A stretch of DNA of 64,000 bases from Secundilactobacillus oryzae JCM 18671 (GCF_000740055.1 NZ_BBJM01000006.1:1-64000); one strand, 5' to 3'. Numbered from the stretch's first letter, positions 35,635 through 46,897 are shown. Made by a program: numbers and translations. Notes: generated by a model from the sequence alone, not told the origin.

Positions 35635-36870
35635 TTATTTGCTATTTAGTTCGTTAATTTTCAGAAGCACATCAGTGGCTTTTGCCATTGTCTGCTCGGA
35701 AACATATTCAAAGCGGCCATGCATGTTTTCCCCACCGGCGAACAAGTTAGGTGTGGGGATGCCCATGAAGGAAATCTTAGAGCCATCCGTTCCACCACGA
35801 ACGGGTGCAATATCAGGTTTAATGTTTAAATCCTTCATGGCTTGCTCTGCCAGGTTCACAACCGTCATATCCTGTTCAATGACCTCACGCATGTTGTAGT
35901 ACTGGTCACGAATGGTAACCTTCACGCGTTCAGAACCATAGGCCGCATTCATCTTATCCGCGATTGCTTTAAAGAGGGCCTTTTGTGCTTCAAACTTGGC
36001 TTTATCATGATCCCGAATGATGTAGCCCATCGTTGCACTATCAGTCGTTCCCGTCATGCGATATAAGTGGAAGAACCCTTCGCGCCCATCGGTTTTCTCT
36101 GGACGTTCGTTTTCTGGCAACTGAGCATGGAAATCCATAGCCAATTGGAGTGCGTTTACCATGACGTCCTTAGCTTCCCCAGGATGGACGTTGGTTCCGG
36201 TGATGACCACTTGGCCATCAGCAGCGTTAAAGGTTTCGTATTCCAGCTGTCCTAATGGGCCACCATCAACCGTATAGGCCATATCCACCTTGAAATCGTC
36301 AACGTCAAAATGATCGGCACCCGTGCCAATTTCCTCATCAGGTCCCAAGCCAACCATCAACTTACCGTGCTTCACTTCTGGATGCGTCATTAAATACTCC
36401 GCAAAAGTCACAATTTCAGCCACGCCAGCTTTGTCATCGGCACCTAAGAGTGTTGACCCATCCGTGGTGATTAACGTGTCACCTTGGTAGTGCTTTAAAT
36501 TAGGAAAGACTTTGGGGTCCAACACGTATTGGCCAGCTTGATCCAACTTGATGACTGATTCGCCATCATAGTCTTCAACAATTTGGGGTGCTACATTTTT
36601 GGCGGTGAAGTCCGCCGTATCAATATGAGAAATAAAGCCGATGGTTGGGACTTCATGATCCAAATTAGATGGAATTGTCCCAATGACATACCCACTCTGC
36701 ACATTAATATGGACATCCGATACGCCAAGTTGTTTAAGTTCTTCGGCTAAGTCCTTCGCAAATTCTGCCTGAGCAGGAGTTGATGGCACCGTCCCCGTTG
36801 TTTCATCGGATTGGGTGTCACGTTCAACGTACTTTAAGAATCTAGGAATCAAGTTTTCATATTTTGTCAT
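35635..36870 (-). CDS. pepT: Peptidase T (aminotripeptidase)
   Basis: Zinc M20-family peptidase that removes the N-terminal residue of tripeptides, part of the peptide-use system of lactic acid bacteria. Metal and catalytic motifs are [10 protein letters not shown] near 76-85, [14 protein letters not shown] near 137-150 and [14 protein letters not shown] near 172-185. The end carries [20 protein letters not shown] 36870 (411 residues) begins [14 protein letters not shown], the family start. The longer upstream frame overlaps the nif3 end and looks non-coding. It is cytoplasmic. Confidence 0.95.
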   Translation of the reverse strand: MTKYENLIPRFLKYVERDTQSDETTGTVPSTPAQAEFAKDLAEELKQLGVSDVHINVQSGYVIGTIPSNLDHEVPTIGFISHIDTADFTAKNVAPQIVEDYDGESVIKLDQAGQYVLDPKVFPNLKHYQGDTLITTDGSTLLGADDKAGVAEIVTFAEYLMTHPEVKHGKLMVGLGPDEEIGTGADHFDVDDFKVDMAYTVDGGPLGQLEYETFNAADGQVVITGTNVHPGEAKDVMVNALQLAMDFHAQLPENERPEKTDGREGFFHLYRMTGTTDSATMGYIIRDHDKAKFEAQKALFKAIADKMNAAYGSERVKVTIRDQYYNMREVIEQDMTVVNLAEQAMKDLNIKPDIAPVRGGTDGSKISFMGIPTPNLFAGGENMHGRFEYVSEQTMAKATDVLLKINELNSK

Positions 36871-36887
36871 GGCCAACTGCCTCTTTC

Positions 36888-37997
36888 CTAAATAAATGTA
36901 AATGGATCTGTGTTCAATTCCGACATCGTGATGTCGATGTCCCAATTGTTTTCTAATCGCCATTGATTAAAGAGATGCTTAAGACGCGGTTTGCAAACAC
37001 TCTCGATATGATGACCTGGGTCAACGACTGAGAGCCCAGCCGCTAACATATCATGCGCAGGATGATAGGAAATATCGCCCGTCACATAAACGTCTGCTTG
37101 CTGCTTTAAAACGTCTGGATAAAACCGGCCACCGGAGCCGCCAAGAATCGCAACGCGGTGCACTAATTTATCTGGTGTGTGACTAATTAAGCGCAACCCT
37201 TTAACATCAAACGCCGTCTTGCAACTTTCAGCGAATTCTCGGATCGTCATCGGTTTTTCTAATTCGCCAACTCGGCCCATCCAAATCGACCGGCCCTCAT
37301 TATGCAGCTGAACGACTTCATAACTAGGATTTGCTAGGGGATGAACTTCTTTCATTAAAGCAACCGTCTCCGCCAAGTCCGCTTGACGAACTTTTAACTT
37401 CAAGGAAACCATGTCGGCCCAAGTGCGTTCACCGACGACACCGTTCATGCCAGCTTGATCATCCGTCGGGGTGAACCAACTAATTCCAGATGTCTGAAAA
37501 CTGGCATCACTCACACTATCTCCCGCTCGTCTATAGGCGGCAAGTGCCAAACGAACTGCATCAATATCATTACTAGGGACTTGAATGGAGAGGAGATACT
37601 CTGGCTCATTTTGCCTGAAAACTAGCCCACTTGTATGACGCAAGCTAATTACTTGTGCTAGCCAATCATTCATCCCACCGGGGGCGTTGTCCAAATTAGT
37701 GTGCGCTGAATAAACCACAATATCATGCTTCAGCAAATCCGCATACATTTGGTTTTGGGGATTTGCTAAGTCTAAATTCTTGGCGGGACGAAACATCAGG
37801 GGATGATGCGAGAAGATAAAATCGACCTGATTTTCAATTGCTTCGGCAACAACTTCAGGGCGCACATCCAATGTCACCATCACTTTTTTAACGTCTTGGT
37901 TCAAAGAACCAATCTGAAGGCCAACTGGATCGTTGGGTTCAGCAATTGACTTTGGTGCAAAAGCTTCAAACTTTTCAATTAGGATTCTGGCTTTCAA
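36888..37997 (-). CDS. Nif3-like dinuclear metal centre protein (YqfO)
   Basis: A 369-residue member of the Nif3/DUF34 family, a hexameric metal-binding protein whose reaction is not agreed. Metal ligands are visible in [10 protein letters not shown] near 82 and [14 protein letters not shown] near 106, and in a late [16 protein letters not shown] block. Residues about 130-235 form the inserted PII-like domain of the long Bacillus form. The start is TTG 37997 with GAGGAGG before it, overlapping the trmK stop. The rpoD-trmK-nif3 order is conserved. Confidence 0.9.
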   Translation of the reverse strand: MKARILIEKFEAFAPKSIAEPNDPVGLQIGSLNQDVKKVMVTLDVRPEVVAEAIENQVDFIFSHHPLMFRPAKNLDLANPQNQMYADLLKHDIVVYSAHTNLDNAPGGMNDWLAQVISLRHTSGLVFRQNEPEYLLSIQVPSNDIDAVRLALAAYRRAGDSVSDASFQTSGISWFTPTDDQAGMNGVVGERTWADMVSLKLKVRQADLAETVALMKEVHPLANPSYEVVQLHNEGRSIWMGRVGELEKPMTIREFAESCKTAFDVKGLRLISHTPDKLVHRVAILGGSGGRFYPDVLKQQADVYVTGDISYHPAHDMLAAGLSVVDPGHHIESVCKPRLKHLFNQWRLENNWDIDITMSELNTDPFTFI

Positions 37998-38689
37998 GCT
38001 AAGGCCTCCTCAATTAGTTTCATTTTGTGCGTGACCTGAGCCAGTTTATCTTCCGGTGGTGTCGTAGACTGTCTAATCTGTTTCTCAACGCCACGTAACC
38101 GGTTCAGCTCGGCAGTCCATTTATCAACGAAGACTGCTGACTTACTCTCTTTTAAAAACGGACCAAATAGCAATTGCGACTGATTATACTGTGGCGTATC
38201 TGTGACGAAATCTGCCACAATAATTTCATAGTAATGACCATCTTCGAATAAAATGGCCTCTTCCACAATTTGGTAATGATTTTGCTGCAGCCATCGACGA
38301 ACATTCTCCTCGCCAATATTCGGCTGAAGGATTAATCGAGTCACACCTTTTAAGGCGGCTTTACCACTTTCGAGGATACTGCTAATCAGGGCGCCACCCA
38401 TTCCAGCAATTGCAACAGTGTCAATTTGGTCGCTGGGTTCTACGGCTGCTAACCCATCAGCCAAGCGTGGATGAATCGTGGTTTCAAGTTGTTCACCCTC
38501 GATTTCCGTCTTAGCATTCTCATAAGGCCCCTTCACGACTTCACCGGCTACTGCGTAAGAAATGAGCCCCTTTTTTGCTAAATAAACTGGCAAGTAAGCA
38601 TGATCCGAGCCAATATCAGCCAACCTAGCCCCCTCAGGAACCGATTCTGCCACCCGTTTTAATCTTTCAGATAAATGATTTCCGTCCAT
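37994..38689 (-). CDS. trmK: tRNA (adenine(22)-N1)-methyltransferase TrmK
   Basis: Methylates A22 in tRNA. The SAM-binding motif I is ARLADIGSDHAYLPVYL near 21-37, and DTVAIAGMGGALISSIL near 84 is the motif IV region. QPNIGEENVRRWLQQNHYQI follows. At 231 residues it is normal for the YqfN/TrmK family. ATG 38689 was chosen. It follows rpoD after a terminator and is coupled to nif3. Confidence 0.93.
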   Translation of the reverse strand: MDGNHLSERLKRVAESVPEGARLADIGSDHAYLPVYLAKKGLISYAVAGEVVKGPYENAKTEIEGEQLETTIHPRLADGLAAVEPSDQIDTVAIAGMGGALISSILESGKAALKGVTRLILQPNIGEENVRRWLQQNHYQIVEEAILFEDGHYYEIIVADFVTDTPQYNQSQLLFGPFLKESKSAVFVDKWTAELNRLRGVEKQIRQSTTPPEDKLAQVTHKMKLIEEALA

Positions 38690-38776
38690 ATCGTGTCTCC
38701 GTTCTCTATCAATCTTATGAAACTAGTATACGTTAATTAGCAGTGTGAATCAAAACGGTAATCCGCTTAAAGTCAC

Positions 38777-38808
38777 AAAAAAAGAACCCATCATTTGATG
38801 GGCTCTTT
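38777..38808 (-). terminator. Terminator of the dnaG-rpoD operon
   Basis: AGAGCCCATCA and TGATGGGTTCT pair on the minus strand (one G-T) with a 2-base loop, followed by seven T. Confidence 0.8.
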
Positions 38809-38818
38809 ACAGCCGAGA

Positions 38819-39955
38819 TTATTCAAGGAAATCTTTAAGTTGTTTTGAACGTGATGGGTGGCGTAGCTTTCTGAGCGCCTTAGCTTCGATCTGACGAATT
38901 CTTTCACGCGTCACACCAAATACCCGACCAACCTCTTCAAGCGTGCGTGTACGGCCATCATCCAGCCCAAAACGCAAACGAAGTACGTTCTCTTCACGAT
39001 CAGTCAACGTATCAAGTACACCTTCAAGTTGCTCCTTGAGTAACTCATAGGCGGCGTGATCTGCAGGACTGGTTGCATCGTTATCTTCGATGAAATCACC
39101 TAAGTGAGAATCATCCTCTTCACCAATTGGCGTTTCCAACGAAACAGGTTCTTGTGCAATCTTCAAGATTTCACGAACCTTTTCAGTTGGCATATCCATT
39201 TCGGCCCCAATTTCTTCAGGCGTTGGTTCACGACCTAAGTCTTGAAGAAGTTGACGTTGAATTCGGATTAACTTGTTAATCGTTTCAACCATGTGAACTG
39301 GAATCCGAATTGTCCGGGCTTGGTCAGCAATCGCACGCGTAATCGCCTGACGAATCCACCAAGTGGCGTAAGTTGAAAACTTAAATCCCTTGCGGTAATC
39401 GAACTTTTCAACGGCCTTCATGAGACCCATGTTACCTTCTTGGATTAGATCCAAGAATTGCATCCCACGACCCACGTAACGCTTAGCAATCGAAACAACC
39501 AAACGGAGGTTAGCTTCGGCTAATTGTTGCTTAGCTTCTTCATCGCCTTGTTCAATCTTCAAGGCTAATTCAACTTCTTGGTCGGCCGTTAGCAAGCTAA
39601 CACGACCAATTTCCTTCAAGTACATCCGAACAGGATCGTTGATTTTCACACCTGAAGGCGCTGAAGTATCCTTTAGTTCCTTAGCAGTCACTTTACGAGC
39701 CGCTTTTAATGCCCGAAGATCTGGATCGCCATTGCCATCGACAACACTGATACCGCCATCTTCAACAGCTTCAAGCAACTTATCCATGTGCTTCTCGTCA
39801 AGGCTCAAAGGACCGGCAATTTTATCTGTCAATTCATCATAAGTGATGTGTCCTTCTTTTTTGTAATCCTTTAGTAACTGCTTAAGTTCTTTATCATAGG
39901 TCTTCTTATCAAACTTAACTGTTGCTTTTTTCTCTGTTGTCTTTTTTTCTGCCAT
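38819..39955 (-). CDS. rpoD: RNA polymerase primary sigma factor RpoD (SigA)
   Basis: Housekeeping sigma factor. Region 1.1 is short. Region 1.2 begins near [13 protein letters not shown] (about 107). Region 2 contains the -10 recognition block [19 protein letters not shown]. Region 4 holds the helix-turn-helix [20 protein letters not shown] near 340. At 378 residues it is the usual lactobacillus size. It follows dnaG by 14 bases, the remnant of the macromolecular synthesis operon. It is the factor expected to read the promoters listed here. Confidence 0.98.
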   Translation of the reverse strand: MAEKKTTEKKATVKFDKKTYDKELKQLLKDYKKEGHITYDELTDKIAGPLSLDEKHMDKLLEAVEDGGISVVDGNGDPDLRALKAARKVTAKELKDTSAPSGVKINDPVRMYLKEIGRVSLLTADQEVELALKIEQGDEEAKQQLAEANLRLVVSIAKRYVGRGMQFLDLIQEGNMGLMKAVEKFDYRKGFKFSTYATWWIRQAITRAIADQARTIRIPVHMVETINKLIRIQRQLLQDLGREPTPEEIGAEMDMPTEKVREILKIAQEPVSLETPIGEEDDSHLGDFIEDNDATSPADHAAYELLKEQLEGVLDTLTDREENVLRLRFGLDDGRTRTLEEVGRVFGVTRERIRQIEAKALRKLRHPSRSKQLKDFLE

Positions 39956-39969
39956 TTAAATGCCTCCGT

Positions 39970-41805
39970 TTAAGCTTGTTTTTCGCGCTGCTTTTGCTGT
40001 TGCACCTTAATAATTTGGAAAGTTAGCTCCCGTTCACGACTGGTATCTCCTAGTCGTACCGCATCGGCTAATTGTCGTTGCAACTCCGCCAATTGATGCT
40101 CTAAAGGCGCTTGCTTCATGATAACGTGAAGATAGTCATCAATCTCAGATTCATCGCTTTCAACATTCATCTGAGAAAGCTCCAACGCAACTATGAGCTG
40201 TTGAAGTTTCTTTTCTCTGATGAAGTCGATAAAGCTAGCTGAGTCATATTGATTCTGATGTTTGGCGAAATACCCCTCAGCTAAGAGGAAGATTGATTGA
40301 TAATCATCATGGATAAAATGAAACTCACTCATCCCCGTCACCTTCAGCCAAACACTTTGATCATGAAGCATCCGGTATAGCAGGTTGCGTTCGGCTCGCT
40401 CGACTTTGTCTAGTTTTCGAGGTTGCTCATAAGTGACTTCAGGTGTAACCGGTGCAACCTGGCGTTGCTGCCGCTCAGGTTGCGCCTTAGCAGGAACAAT
40501 TGAAGCAAGTTGCCGTTTCAACGTTGACTTATCCAGCCCAAAATTATTGGCAAGCTGATTCAGATATAAATCTTGCTCGACAGGCGATGAGACGGTTGCT
40601 AGAACCTGAAGCACATCATTGATATATTCGAGTTGATCACTCTCATTTTCAAGGTTACGATTACGCTTCAAAAAACGCATCTTGAAGCTGATTGGTGTTT
40701 CAATTGCCGAGGTCACGAGCTCTTGAAATTTCTCAGCCCCATATTTTTTCAAAAATTCATCAGGATCCAATTTCTCAGGAATTTGCACGATATTTAACGT
40801 CAAACGCTGTTGATTGCTAAACAAACTAATTGCTCGGTTAGTCGCCTCTTGACCAGGATCATCCCCATCATAGCAAATCACTAATTTCTGAGTAATCCGT
40901 TCAATCGCATAAATCTGCTCGGACGTTAAACTGGTTCCCATAGACGCAATACCGTTTTTAATTCCAGCTCGATATGCCGCAATGACATCCATAAATCCTT
41001 CGAATAGCGTAACAGAACCCGTCTGGCGACTAGCGCCTCGTGCGATATCAAAATTAAAAAGGACCTTCCGTTTATTAAAAATAGTGGTTTCAGGACTATT
41101 CAAATATTTTGGTGAATTATCAGCCTTAACCAACATTCGACCGGAAAAGGCAATCGTTTTACCACTTTGATTGCGAATGGGAAACATAACACGTCCTGCA
41201 AAGCGATCCCGCAATTGGCCTTCCTGATTTTCAATGAACAGCCCAGACTGGCGTAGTAACTGAAAATCAGACTTTCTTTCTTGAAAGAACGGCAGTAACA
41301 GTCGTTTGTCTGGGGCAAATCCCAAATTGTAAGTCGAGATAATCTCGTCATCCAACCCACGGTCGTGAAGGTAGTCAAGCGCCTGTTCCCCCATTTCAGT
41401 ATTAACTAAAATGTGATGATACAACTTGGCAGCTTGCTCATGCAGTTCAATCAATTGCTGATTAGCAGTTGATTCTTTGCTCTCACCTTCATTACCAGTG
41501 TTTTGGATATTTTCTGGTAACTGAATATGACTAAAATCGGCGACCTTAACGACCGCTTCCTTGAAGGACAGTCCCTCCAACTCCATTAAGAAGTTGAAAA
41601 CACTCCCACCACGTCCACAGCTGAAACAATGATAAATCTGTTTGCTTTCTGAAACGGAAAACGACGGTGTTCGTTCTTCTTGGAAGGGACACAAGCCAAA
41701 TAGGTTGTTCCCCGACTTCTTTAATTGGACGTATTGACCAATGACATCAGCAATATTGGTATCTTTCCGAACTTGTTCAATCACTTCTTCAGGTATACTT
41801 GCCAA
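39970..41805 (-). CDS. dnaG: DNA primase DnaG, with an altered zinc-binding motif
   Basis: Synthesises RNA primers for replication. The N-terminal zinc-binding domain reads GLCPFQEERTPSFSVSE then YHCFSCGRGG, so the usual CHC2 set is Cys39, Gln42 (normally His), Cys60 and Cys63. The TOPRIM domain follows (VTLFEGFMDVIAAYRAG, then CYDGDDPGQEAT), and a C-terminal helicase-binding domain ends the protein. The start is TTG 41805 with GGAGG seven bases before it (611 residues). The frame extends further upstream without a ribosome binding site. It precedes rpoD. Confidence 0.95.
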   Translation of the reverse strand: MASIPEEVIEQVRKDTNIADVIGQYVQLKKSGNNLFGLCPFQEERTPSFSVSESKQIYHCFSCGRGGSVFNFLMELEGLSFKEAVVKVADFSHIQLPENIQNTGNEGESKESTANQQLIELHEQAAKLYHHILVNTEMGEQALDYLHDRGLDDEIISTYNLGFAPDKRLLLPFFQERKSDFQLLRQSGLFIENQEGQLRDRFAGRVMFPIRNQSGKTIAFSGRMLVKADNSPKYLNSPETTIFNKRKVLFNFDIARGASRQTGSVTLFEGFMDVIAAYRAGIKNGIASMGTSLTSEQIYAIERITQKLVICYDGDDPGQEATNRAISLFSNQQRLTLNIVQIPEKLDPDEFLKKYGAEKFQELVTSAIETPISFKMRFLKRNRNLENESDQLEYINDVLQVLATVSSPVEQDLYLNQLANNFGLDKSTLKRQLASIVPAKAQPERQQRQVAPVTPEVTYEQPRKLDKVERAERNLLYRMLHDQSVWLKVTGMSEFHFIHDDYQSIFLLAEGYFAKHQNQYDSASFIDFIREKKLQQLIVALELSQMNVESDESEIDDYLHVIMKQAPLEHQLAELQRQLADAVRLGDTSRERELTFQIIKVQQQKQREKQA

Positions 41806-41837
41806 TTGATCACCTCCAACCTTGATAAACCAGTGAA

Positions 41838-41868
41838 AGCCATTTAGTAATCTGGATACTAAATGGCT
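41838..41868 (-). promoter_or_regulatory. Perfect 12-base stem-loop in the dnaG leader
   Basis: AGCCATTTAGTA (41838-41849) and TACTAAATGGCT (41857-41868) form a perfect hairpin with a 7-base loop, between the dnaG promoter and its Shine-Dalgarno. No T-run follows, so it is not a simple terminator. Role unknown. Confidence 0.6.
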
Positions 41869-41893
41869 TAAACCGCGTATTAACACAAAATAT

Positions 41894-41921
41894 ATGATAC
41901 CACAATTGTGGTTGATTTCAA
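41894..41921 (-). promoter_or_regulatory. Promoter of dnaG-rpoD
   Basis: TTGAAA (41916-41921), a 16-base spacer and TATCAT (41894-41899) with TGG before the -10, on the minus strand. Confidence 0.6.
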
Positions 41922-41945
41922 CTTTAAGGTCTCAAGGGAGTAAAA

Positions 41946-44009
41946 CTATTTGACGATGACTTGATCCAAGTCACCAAGATGAGCAGCCAAGTCAGCAATG
42001 ACACTTAATTGGCTAATTCGGTTATTCTTAATTTTTTCATCATCTGCCATCACCATTGTGGCATCGAAGTATGCTTCAATAGCTGGTTGTAAGCCGGCCA
42101 ATTGATCATATAACGCTGAAACTGAATCAAAATGAATGGCTGAAACAGCATCAAACAACTGCTTTTCGGCATCATTTTCAAAAAGGGCTGGATCGACTTC
42201 AACAGTCTGTGCTGAATCGGCCTTCTTTGAAATACGAATGACCCGATCAATCGCTTCGATAACAGGTTTAAAGTTTGCCTCATCTTTTTGAGCATCTAAT
42301 ACCGCTGCGGAATGGAATAGGTCAAAAATATCATCATTGGAACCAGCAATCACAGCATCAATGATGTCGTGACGCACCTTGTTAGCTTGGAGAACTGCCT
42401 TAACTCGGTCTTTAATAAAGGCCACAATTTCATTGAGTTGAACTGACTGATCTAGCTTTGGTGCGACCCCAGCCTTATCTTCAGCTTCGATAAAGTCCGC
42501 TGCCCATTCAGCAACTGGTAAGTGCCAGTCTAGGTGCTTCAAGATTCGAACAATTCCGTAAGCTTGACGTCTCAAGGCGTATGGGTCATTAGAGCCGCTA
42601 GGGATCATTCCGGCTGCAAAGAAGGTCAAAATACTGTCCAACTTATCAGCAATAGCAAGCACAGAGCCTACCTTCGTTTCAGGCAAATCTCCTTCAGCGG
42701 AAATTGGCATATAGTGTTCACGAATTGCTGTGGCTGTTTCGGCATCCTCACCTTGCAACAAGGCGTACTTTTCGCCCATGATACCTTGTAATTCAGCAAA
42801 TTCACCCACCATACCAGTAACTAAATCAAACTTGTAAATCTGACTTGCCCGGTCTAAATGTGCAAGTTCGTCAGCTGATAAACCAACTCGTTCGCCCAAG
42901 ATCTTCGCAATTTGTTGTACACGAGCCATTTTTTCAGCCATCGTACTGATCTTGTCGTGGAATGAAACTTCCTTTAGACGGTCCACATAGTCAGCAATCT
43001 TGTTCTTTTGATCCTCTTCATAGAAGAACATGGCATCTGAAAGTCTAGCGGTTAAAACCTTTTCGTTTCCGGCAATCACATTATCAATGAATTCACTGTT
43101 TCCGTTTCGAACCGAAACAAAGTTAGGCAATAGCGTCCCTTTTTGATCCAAAACATAGAAGAATCGTTGATGATCCTTCATGGAAGTGATTAAAACTTCA
43201 TCCGGAATGGTCAGGTACTTTTGGTCAAAGCTACCGGCAAAAGCAGTTGGCCATTCGACCAAGTTGTTAACTTCTTCAAGCAAACTCTCATCAATGTTGA
43301 TAATCCAGTTATTGTCAGTGGCAATCGTTTGGATTTGGTTACGAATCAGATCCTTCCGCTTTTGAGCGTCAGCAATCACAAATTCTTTTTCTAATGCTGC
43401 TTCATAATCGGTGGCATTCTTCAGATCAAAGTCATGGCCTAAGAATCGGTGACCAGTTGAATGATTAGCCGTCTTAACGTCTAAAATTTCGAACGGAACA
43501 ACATCTTGATCTAACAAGGCAACTAACCATTTGATTGGTCGAACGAATTCAAAGTGATATGAGCCCCACTTCATCATTGTTGGGAAGGTCATGGACATAA
43601 TCACGTCTTTTAACCCTTGAAGGACTTCCACAACGGGCTTACCCACAACATGCTTTTCAACAAAAACGTATTCAGTTCCCTTTAATTCTTTGAAAGTGAT
43701 GTCATCTGTCGAAACGCCTTGACCCTTTGTAAATCCAATAGCTGCTTTTGTCCAGTTACCATCTTCGTCTAACGCAATTTTCTTAGCTGGGCCTTTCACT
43801 GTTTCAGAAATATCCGGTTGCTTGTCACTCAAGCCCGAAATGCTAACGGCTAAACGACGAGGAGTTGAAAAGTCCCGAATATCATCGAATTCAATTCGGT
43901 TTTCTTTCAAAAACTTACTAATCTTAGTGTGTAGTTGCTTAATACTTGGCGTTACAACGTGAGCTGGCATTTCTTCTAGACCAACTTCTAATAAAAATGT
44001 GTGTGCCAT
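41946..44009 (-). CDS. glyS: Glycyl-tRNA synthetase beta subunit
   Basis: The beta chain of the bacterial alpha2beta2 glycyl-tRNA synthetase, which binds tRNA. The start [16 protein letters not shown], the [20 protein letters not shown] segment and the [11 protein letters not shown] motif are typical. The C-terminal part resembles the arginyl-tRNA synthetase anticodon-binding domain. At 687 residues it is normal. ATG 44009 overlaps the glyQ stop by one base (TAATG), coupling the two subunits under the T-box leader. Confidence 0.97.
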   Translation of the reverse strand: MAHTFLLEVGLEEMPAHVVTPSIKQLHTKISKFLKENRIEFDDIRDFSTPRRLAVSISGLSDKQPDISETVKGPAKKIALDEDGNWTKAAIGFTKGQGVSTDDITFKELKGTEYVFVEKHVVGKPVVEVLQGLKDVIMSMTFPTMMKWGSYHFEFVRPIKWLVALLDQDVVPFEILDVKTANHSTGHRFLGHDFDLKNATDYEAALEKEFVIADAQKRKDLIRNQIQTIATDNNWIINIDESLLEEVNNLVEWPTAFAGSFDQKYLTIPDEVLITSMKDHQRFFYVLDQKGTLLPNFVSVRNGNSEFIDNVIAGNEKVLTARLSDAMFFYEEDQKNKIADYVDRLKEVSFHDKISTMAEKMARVQQIAKILGERVGLSADELAHLDRASQIYKFDLVTGMVGEFAELQGIMGEKYALLQGEDAETATAIREHYMPISAEGDLPETKVGSVLAIADKLDSILTFFAAGMIPSGSNDPYALRRQAYGIVRILKHLDWHLPVAEWAADFIEAEDKAGVAPKLDQSVQLNEIVAFIKDRVKAVLQANKVRHDIIDAVIAGSNDDIFDLFHSAAVLDAQKDEANFKPVIEAIDRVIRISKKADSAQTVEVDPALFENDAEKQLFDAVSAIHFDSVSALYDQLAGLQPAIEAYFDATMVMADDEKIKNNRISQLSVIADLAAHLGDLDQVIVK

Positions 44010-44932
44010 TATTTCTCCTCCTCATCAGCTAGTAAAGCCAGCCGTTTTTCTTCGTCCTTAATCAATGGGAAGCCAAATTTCTTGCGCTCAGCAACAAATG
44101 CTCGGGCAATCATCCGCGCCATGTTCCGGATACGTGAGAGGTAACCGGCACGTTCAGTAACAGAAACCGCACCACGCGCATCGAGTAAGTTAAAGGTATG
44201 TGAACACTTTAAAACATAGTCGTAAGCAGGATGCACAAGCCCATTTTCGATTTGAGCCTTTGCTTCCTTTTCGTAGACGTCAAATAAGTTCAGAAGCATT
44301 TCCTGGTTACTCTTTTCAAAACTGTAGGTTGAGTGTTCCACTTCAGGTTCACGGAAAATGTCGCCATATTGAACGCCGTCGCCCCATTGCAAATCAAAGA
44401 CAGAGTTTACGTCTTGAATGTATGATGCGAGTCGTTCGAGACCGTACGTAATTTCTGAAGTAACAGGATCAACTTCTAAACCACCAACAACTTGGAAATA
44501 CGTGAATTGCGTAATTTCCATGCCATCAAGCCAAACTTCCCAACCAACACCGGCACAACCCATTGAAGGGTTTTCCCAGTTGTCTTCGACAAACCGAATA
44601 TCATGTTCGAGAGGGTTAATACCTAATTCCTTCAAACTACCCAGGTATAAATCTTGGATATTTTTGGGCGCTGGTTTCATCACAACTTGAAATTGATGAT
44701 GTTGGTAAAGACGATTAGGGTTTTCAGCATAACGACCATCAGCTGGACGTCGAGAAGGTTCCACATAAGCCGCATTCCATGGCTCTGGACCGATTGCTCG
44801 TAAAAAAGTATAGGGACTCATAGTTCCGGCCCCTTTTTCGGTATCGTACGCTTGCATCAGCATACAACCTTGTGCAGACCAATACTGCTGTAACTTCAAA
44901 ATAATCTCTTGTAACGTTAACTTCTTTGTCAT
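44009..44932 (-). CDS. glyQ: Glycyl-tRNA synthetase alpha subunit
   Basis: The catalytic alpha chain of the tetrameric glycyl-tRNA synthetase. The class II core is clear: [20 protein letters not shown], then [19 protein letters not shown], and later [23 protein letters not shown] 44932 (307 residues) is preferred over an upstream in-frame start that would overlap the T-box terminator tail. It is regulated by the glycine T-box directly upstream and co-transcribed with glyS. Confidence 0.98.
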   Translation of the reverse strand: MTKKLTLQEIILKLQQYWSAQGCMLMQAYDTEKGAGTMSPYTFLRAIGPEPWNAAYVEPSRRPADGRYAENPNRLYQHHQFQVVMKPAPKNIQDLYLGSLKELGINPLEHDIRFVEDNWENPSMGCAGVGWEVWLDGMEITQFTYFQVVGGLEVDPVTSEITYGLERLASYIQDVNSVFDLQWGDGVQYGDIFREPEVEHSTYSFEKSNQEMLLNLFDVYEKEAKAQIENGLVHPAYDYVLKCSHTFNLLDARGAVSVTERAGYLSRIRNMARMIARAFVAERKKFGFPLIKDEEKRLALLADEEEK

Positions 44933-44951
44933 CACTATTCTCCTTTTCAAA

Positions 44952-45160
44952 TAAAAAATCCCCACGCAGACTCGAAAAGTCTACGTAGGGACGATAGGTA
45001 TCGCGGTTCCACCCTACTTCTGGAGAAACTCCAGCAGCTTCATTATTTAACTTAAGTGCTCCGAAAGTGCCAAACGTCGAGCATTATGGCTTCCTTTCAC
45101 TGACGAAGCCTCGCTACTTCTCTTACTCACGTTATTCTTTCATCGTTGCGTGAATCAATA
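44952..45160 (-). promoter_or_regulatory. T-box riboswitch (glycine) upstream of glyQS
   Basis: AGGGTGGAACCGCG (45002-45015, minus) is the T-box core, with TGGA to meet the tRNA acceptor end. The terminator CCCTACGTAGACT/AGTCTGCGTGGGG plus six T follows (44952-44991). The candidate specifier is GGC (45069-45071), read as TTTGGCACTTTC after the upper part of stem I. CTTTC there can pair with GAAAG near 45140. Uncharged tRNA-Gly should allow readthrough. Confidence 0.93.
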
Positions 45161-45167
45161 CTGTTTA

Positions 45168-45196
45168 ATCATAGTCAATCATGACTAAGTTGTCAA
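45168..45196 (-). promoter_or_regulatory. Promoter of the glyQS leader
   Basis: TTGACA (45191-45196), a 17-base spacer and TATGAT (45168-45173), a near-consensus promoter on the minus strand. Its -35 overlaps the recO stop codon. Confidence 0.8.
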
Positions 45197-45984
45197 TCCG
45201 AATCCGGTGTGAGTGGGCTTTCCCACTCGTTCATTTGATCAATAAACCGTTTACTCTTGGGATGCACCCCTACCGTATCATTATAAATCTGGTCCAGAAA
45301 ACGGCGTAAATGCTTCTTAGTCTCGGTTTTCACGGCAATTGAGTTCAAAGTTGCCAAATCAAGCACCGAAAACTGGCGAAGATAAAAAACGGTTCGCTGA
45401 TCCAAATGCAGACGACGGGGATCCATATGATAGTGTCGTGGACACAACAAGCCACCATACGATTCCGAGTAATCGAGCGGTGGCTTGGACTCACCGCAAA
45501 TCACACACCCTCGTAATTCCGGTTGCACACCAAAAACGGGTAACAATTGGACTTCAAAAATATTGGCAATGACCGCGGCATCCAGTCCTTGATCGATTAA
45601 TCCCATTCCAGCGTGAAGCTTATCGTACCACTCGGGTATGGGTTCCGAATCTGGAAACGCAAAATCAAGAAGACTCATGATGTAGGTCGCGTAAGCATTT
45701 TTGAAAATATCCTCAGAAATGTGGCTGAAGTGTTCAGTCGCTTTGCTGGCATTGACGTATGACAAGCCCTCTTCACGTATATCGCCAACATAGTGACCAT
45801 ACGTAAAAGGTAGAATATCCCCCGTCAGCTTGAAGCCCCGCTTTTTAGCGCCACGAACAAAGAACATTTTCTTACCATGTTCAAGGGTCAGCATTTTAAC
45901 CAACAAATCGCGTTCTTGGTAGTCTTTCCGGTACATGATAATTCCATGAAAATCCGTCACTTTATGACGCTGTGCCACAAGCAT
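45193..45984 (-). CDS. recO: DNA repair protein RecO
   Basis: Mediator that helps load RecA with RecR and anneals single strands. It has an N-terminal OB fold (FHGIIMYRKDYQERDLLVKM near 13-32) and a zinc-finger-like segment with CVICGE near 157 and a later LLCPRHY. At 263 residues it is normal. ATG 45984 follows GAGGGTGA. It lies 7 bases after era, in the conserved dgkA-era-recO order. The glyQS promoter begins within its last codons. Confidence 0.94.
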   Translation of the reverse strand: MLVAQRHKVTDFHGIIMYRKDYQERDLLVKMLTLEHGKKMFFVRGAKKRGFKLTGDILPFTYGHYVGDIREEGLSYVNASKATEHFSHISEDIFKNAYATYIMSLLDFAFPDSEPIPEWYDKLHAGMGLIDQGLDAAVIANIFEVQLLPVFGVQPELRGCVICGESKPPLDYSESYGGLLCPRHYHMDPRRLHLDQRTVFYLRQFSVLDLATLNSIAVKTETKKHLRRFLDQIYNDTVGVHPKSKRFIDQMNEWESPLTPDSD

Positions 45985-45991
45985 TCACCCT

Positions 45992-46897
45992 CTAATAGTC
46001 ATCCTTACGATAACCGTATGATTGTAATGCAGATGCCTTGTCACGCCAGCCAGGAACAACCTTAACCCAAAGCTCAAGGTAAACCTTGTCACCCAATAAA
46101 TGTTCGATGTCTTTCCGAGCAAGCGTCCCGATTTTCTTCAGCATCGAGCCACCCTTACCAATTAAAATACCTTTTTGAGTTGGTCGGTCGACAACAATTG
46201 TGGCCTGAATATGAATTTTTTCTTCATCTTGACGGGCCATTTTTTCAATTACAACCGCAACTGAATGAGGAATTTCTTGACGAGTAAGTTGTAAGACCTT
46301 TTCCCGAATCAGTTCCGCCACAACGAAACGTTCCGGGTGATCGGTAATTTGGTCTTCAGGGTAATATTGAGGACCTTGTGGTAAATTGCCAACCAAATTA
46401 TCAAGCAATTCGTCCACGTTGTTTCCCTCAAGAGCTGAAATTGGGTAAACCTCTTTCCAGTCCAAGGCGTTCTTATACTGGTCCATCACGACTAATAAGT
46501 CATCCGGATGGATTTGATCAATTTTGTTGATAACCAAGTAAATTGGCTTTTTAACCTCTTTTAAGCGATCGATGATGAAGTTGTCTCCGGCACCACGCTT
46601 CTCATCGGCGTTCACCATGAATAACACAGCATCGACCTCATTAAGAGAAGATAGCGCTGATTTCACCATGAAATCACCCAAGCGGTTTTGTGGCTTATGG
46701 ACACCAGGCGTATCGATAAAGACGATTTGAGCCTCATCAGTGGTATAAATTCCTTGAATCTTGTTTCGAGTTGTCTGAGCTTTGTCCGACATAATGGCCA
46801 CTTTTTGGCCTACGACACGGTTTAAAAATGTTGATTTGCCGACGTTTGGTCGACCAATGATAGCTACGAATCCTGATTTAAAATTTGGATTGTCCAA
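45992..46897 (-). CDS. era: GTPase Era
   Basis: Ras-like GTPase that binds the 3' end of 16S rRNA and helps 30S assembly. G1 is GRPNVGKST near 15-23, DTPG near 60 and NKID near 125. The C-terminal KH domain holds [19 protein letters not shown] near 244-262. At 301 residues it is standard. The start is TTG 46897 with AGGAG upstream. It stands between dgkA and recO. Confidence 0.97.
   Translation of the reverse strand: MDNPNFKSGFVAIIGRPNVGKSTFLNRVVGQKVAIMSDKAQTTRNKIQGIYTTDEAQIVFIDTPGVHKPQNRLGDFMVKSALSSLNEVDAVLFMVNADEKRGAGDNFIIDRLKEVKKPIYLVINKIDQIHPDDLLVVMDQYKNALDWKEVYPISALEGNNVDELLDNLVGNLPQGPQYYPEDQITDHPERFVVAELIREKVLQLTRQEIPHSVAVVIEKMARQDEEKIHIQATIVVDRPTQKGILIGKGGSMLKKIGTLARKDIEHLLGDKVYLELWVKVVPGWRDKASALQSYGYRKDDY

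Noticed and set aside
41838-41868. dnaG leader hairpin as terminator of glyS
   Set aside because: It lies downstream of the dnaG promoter and has no T-run.
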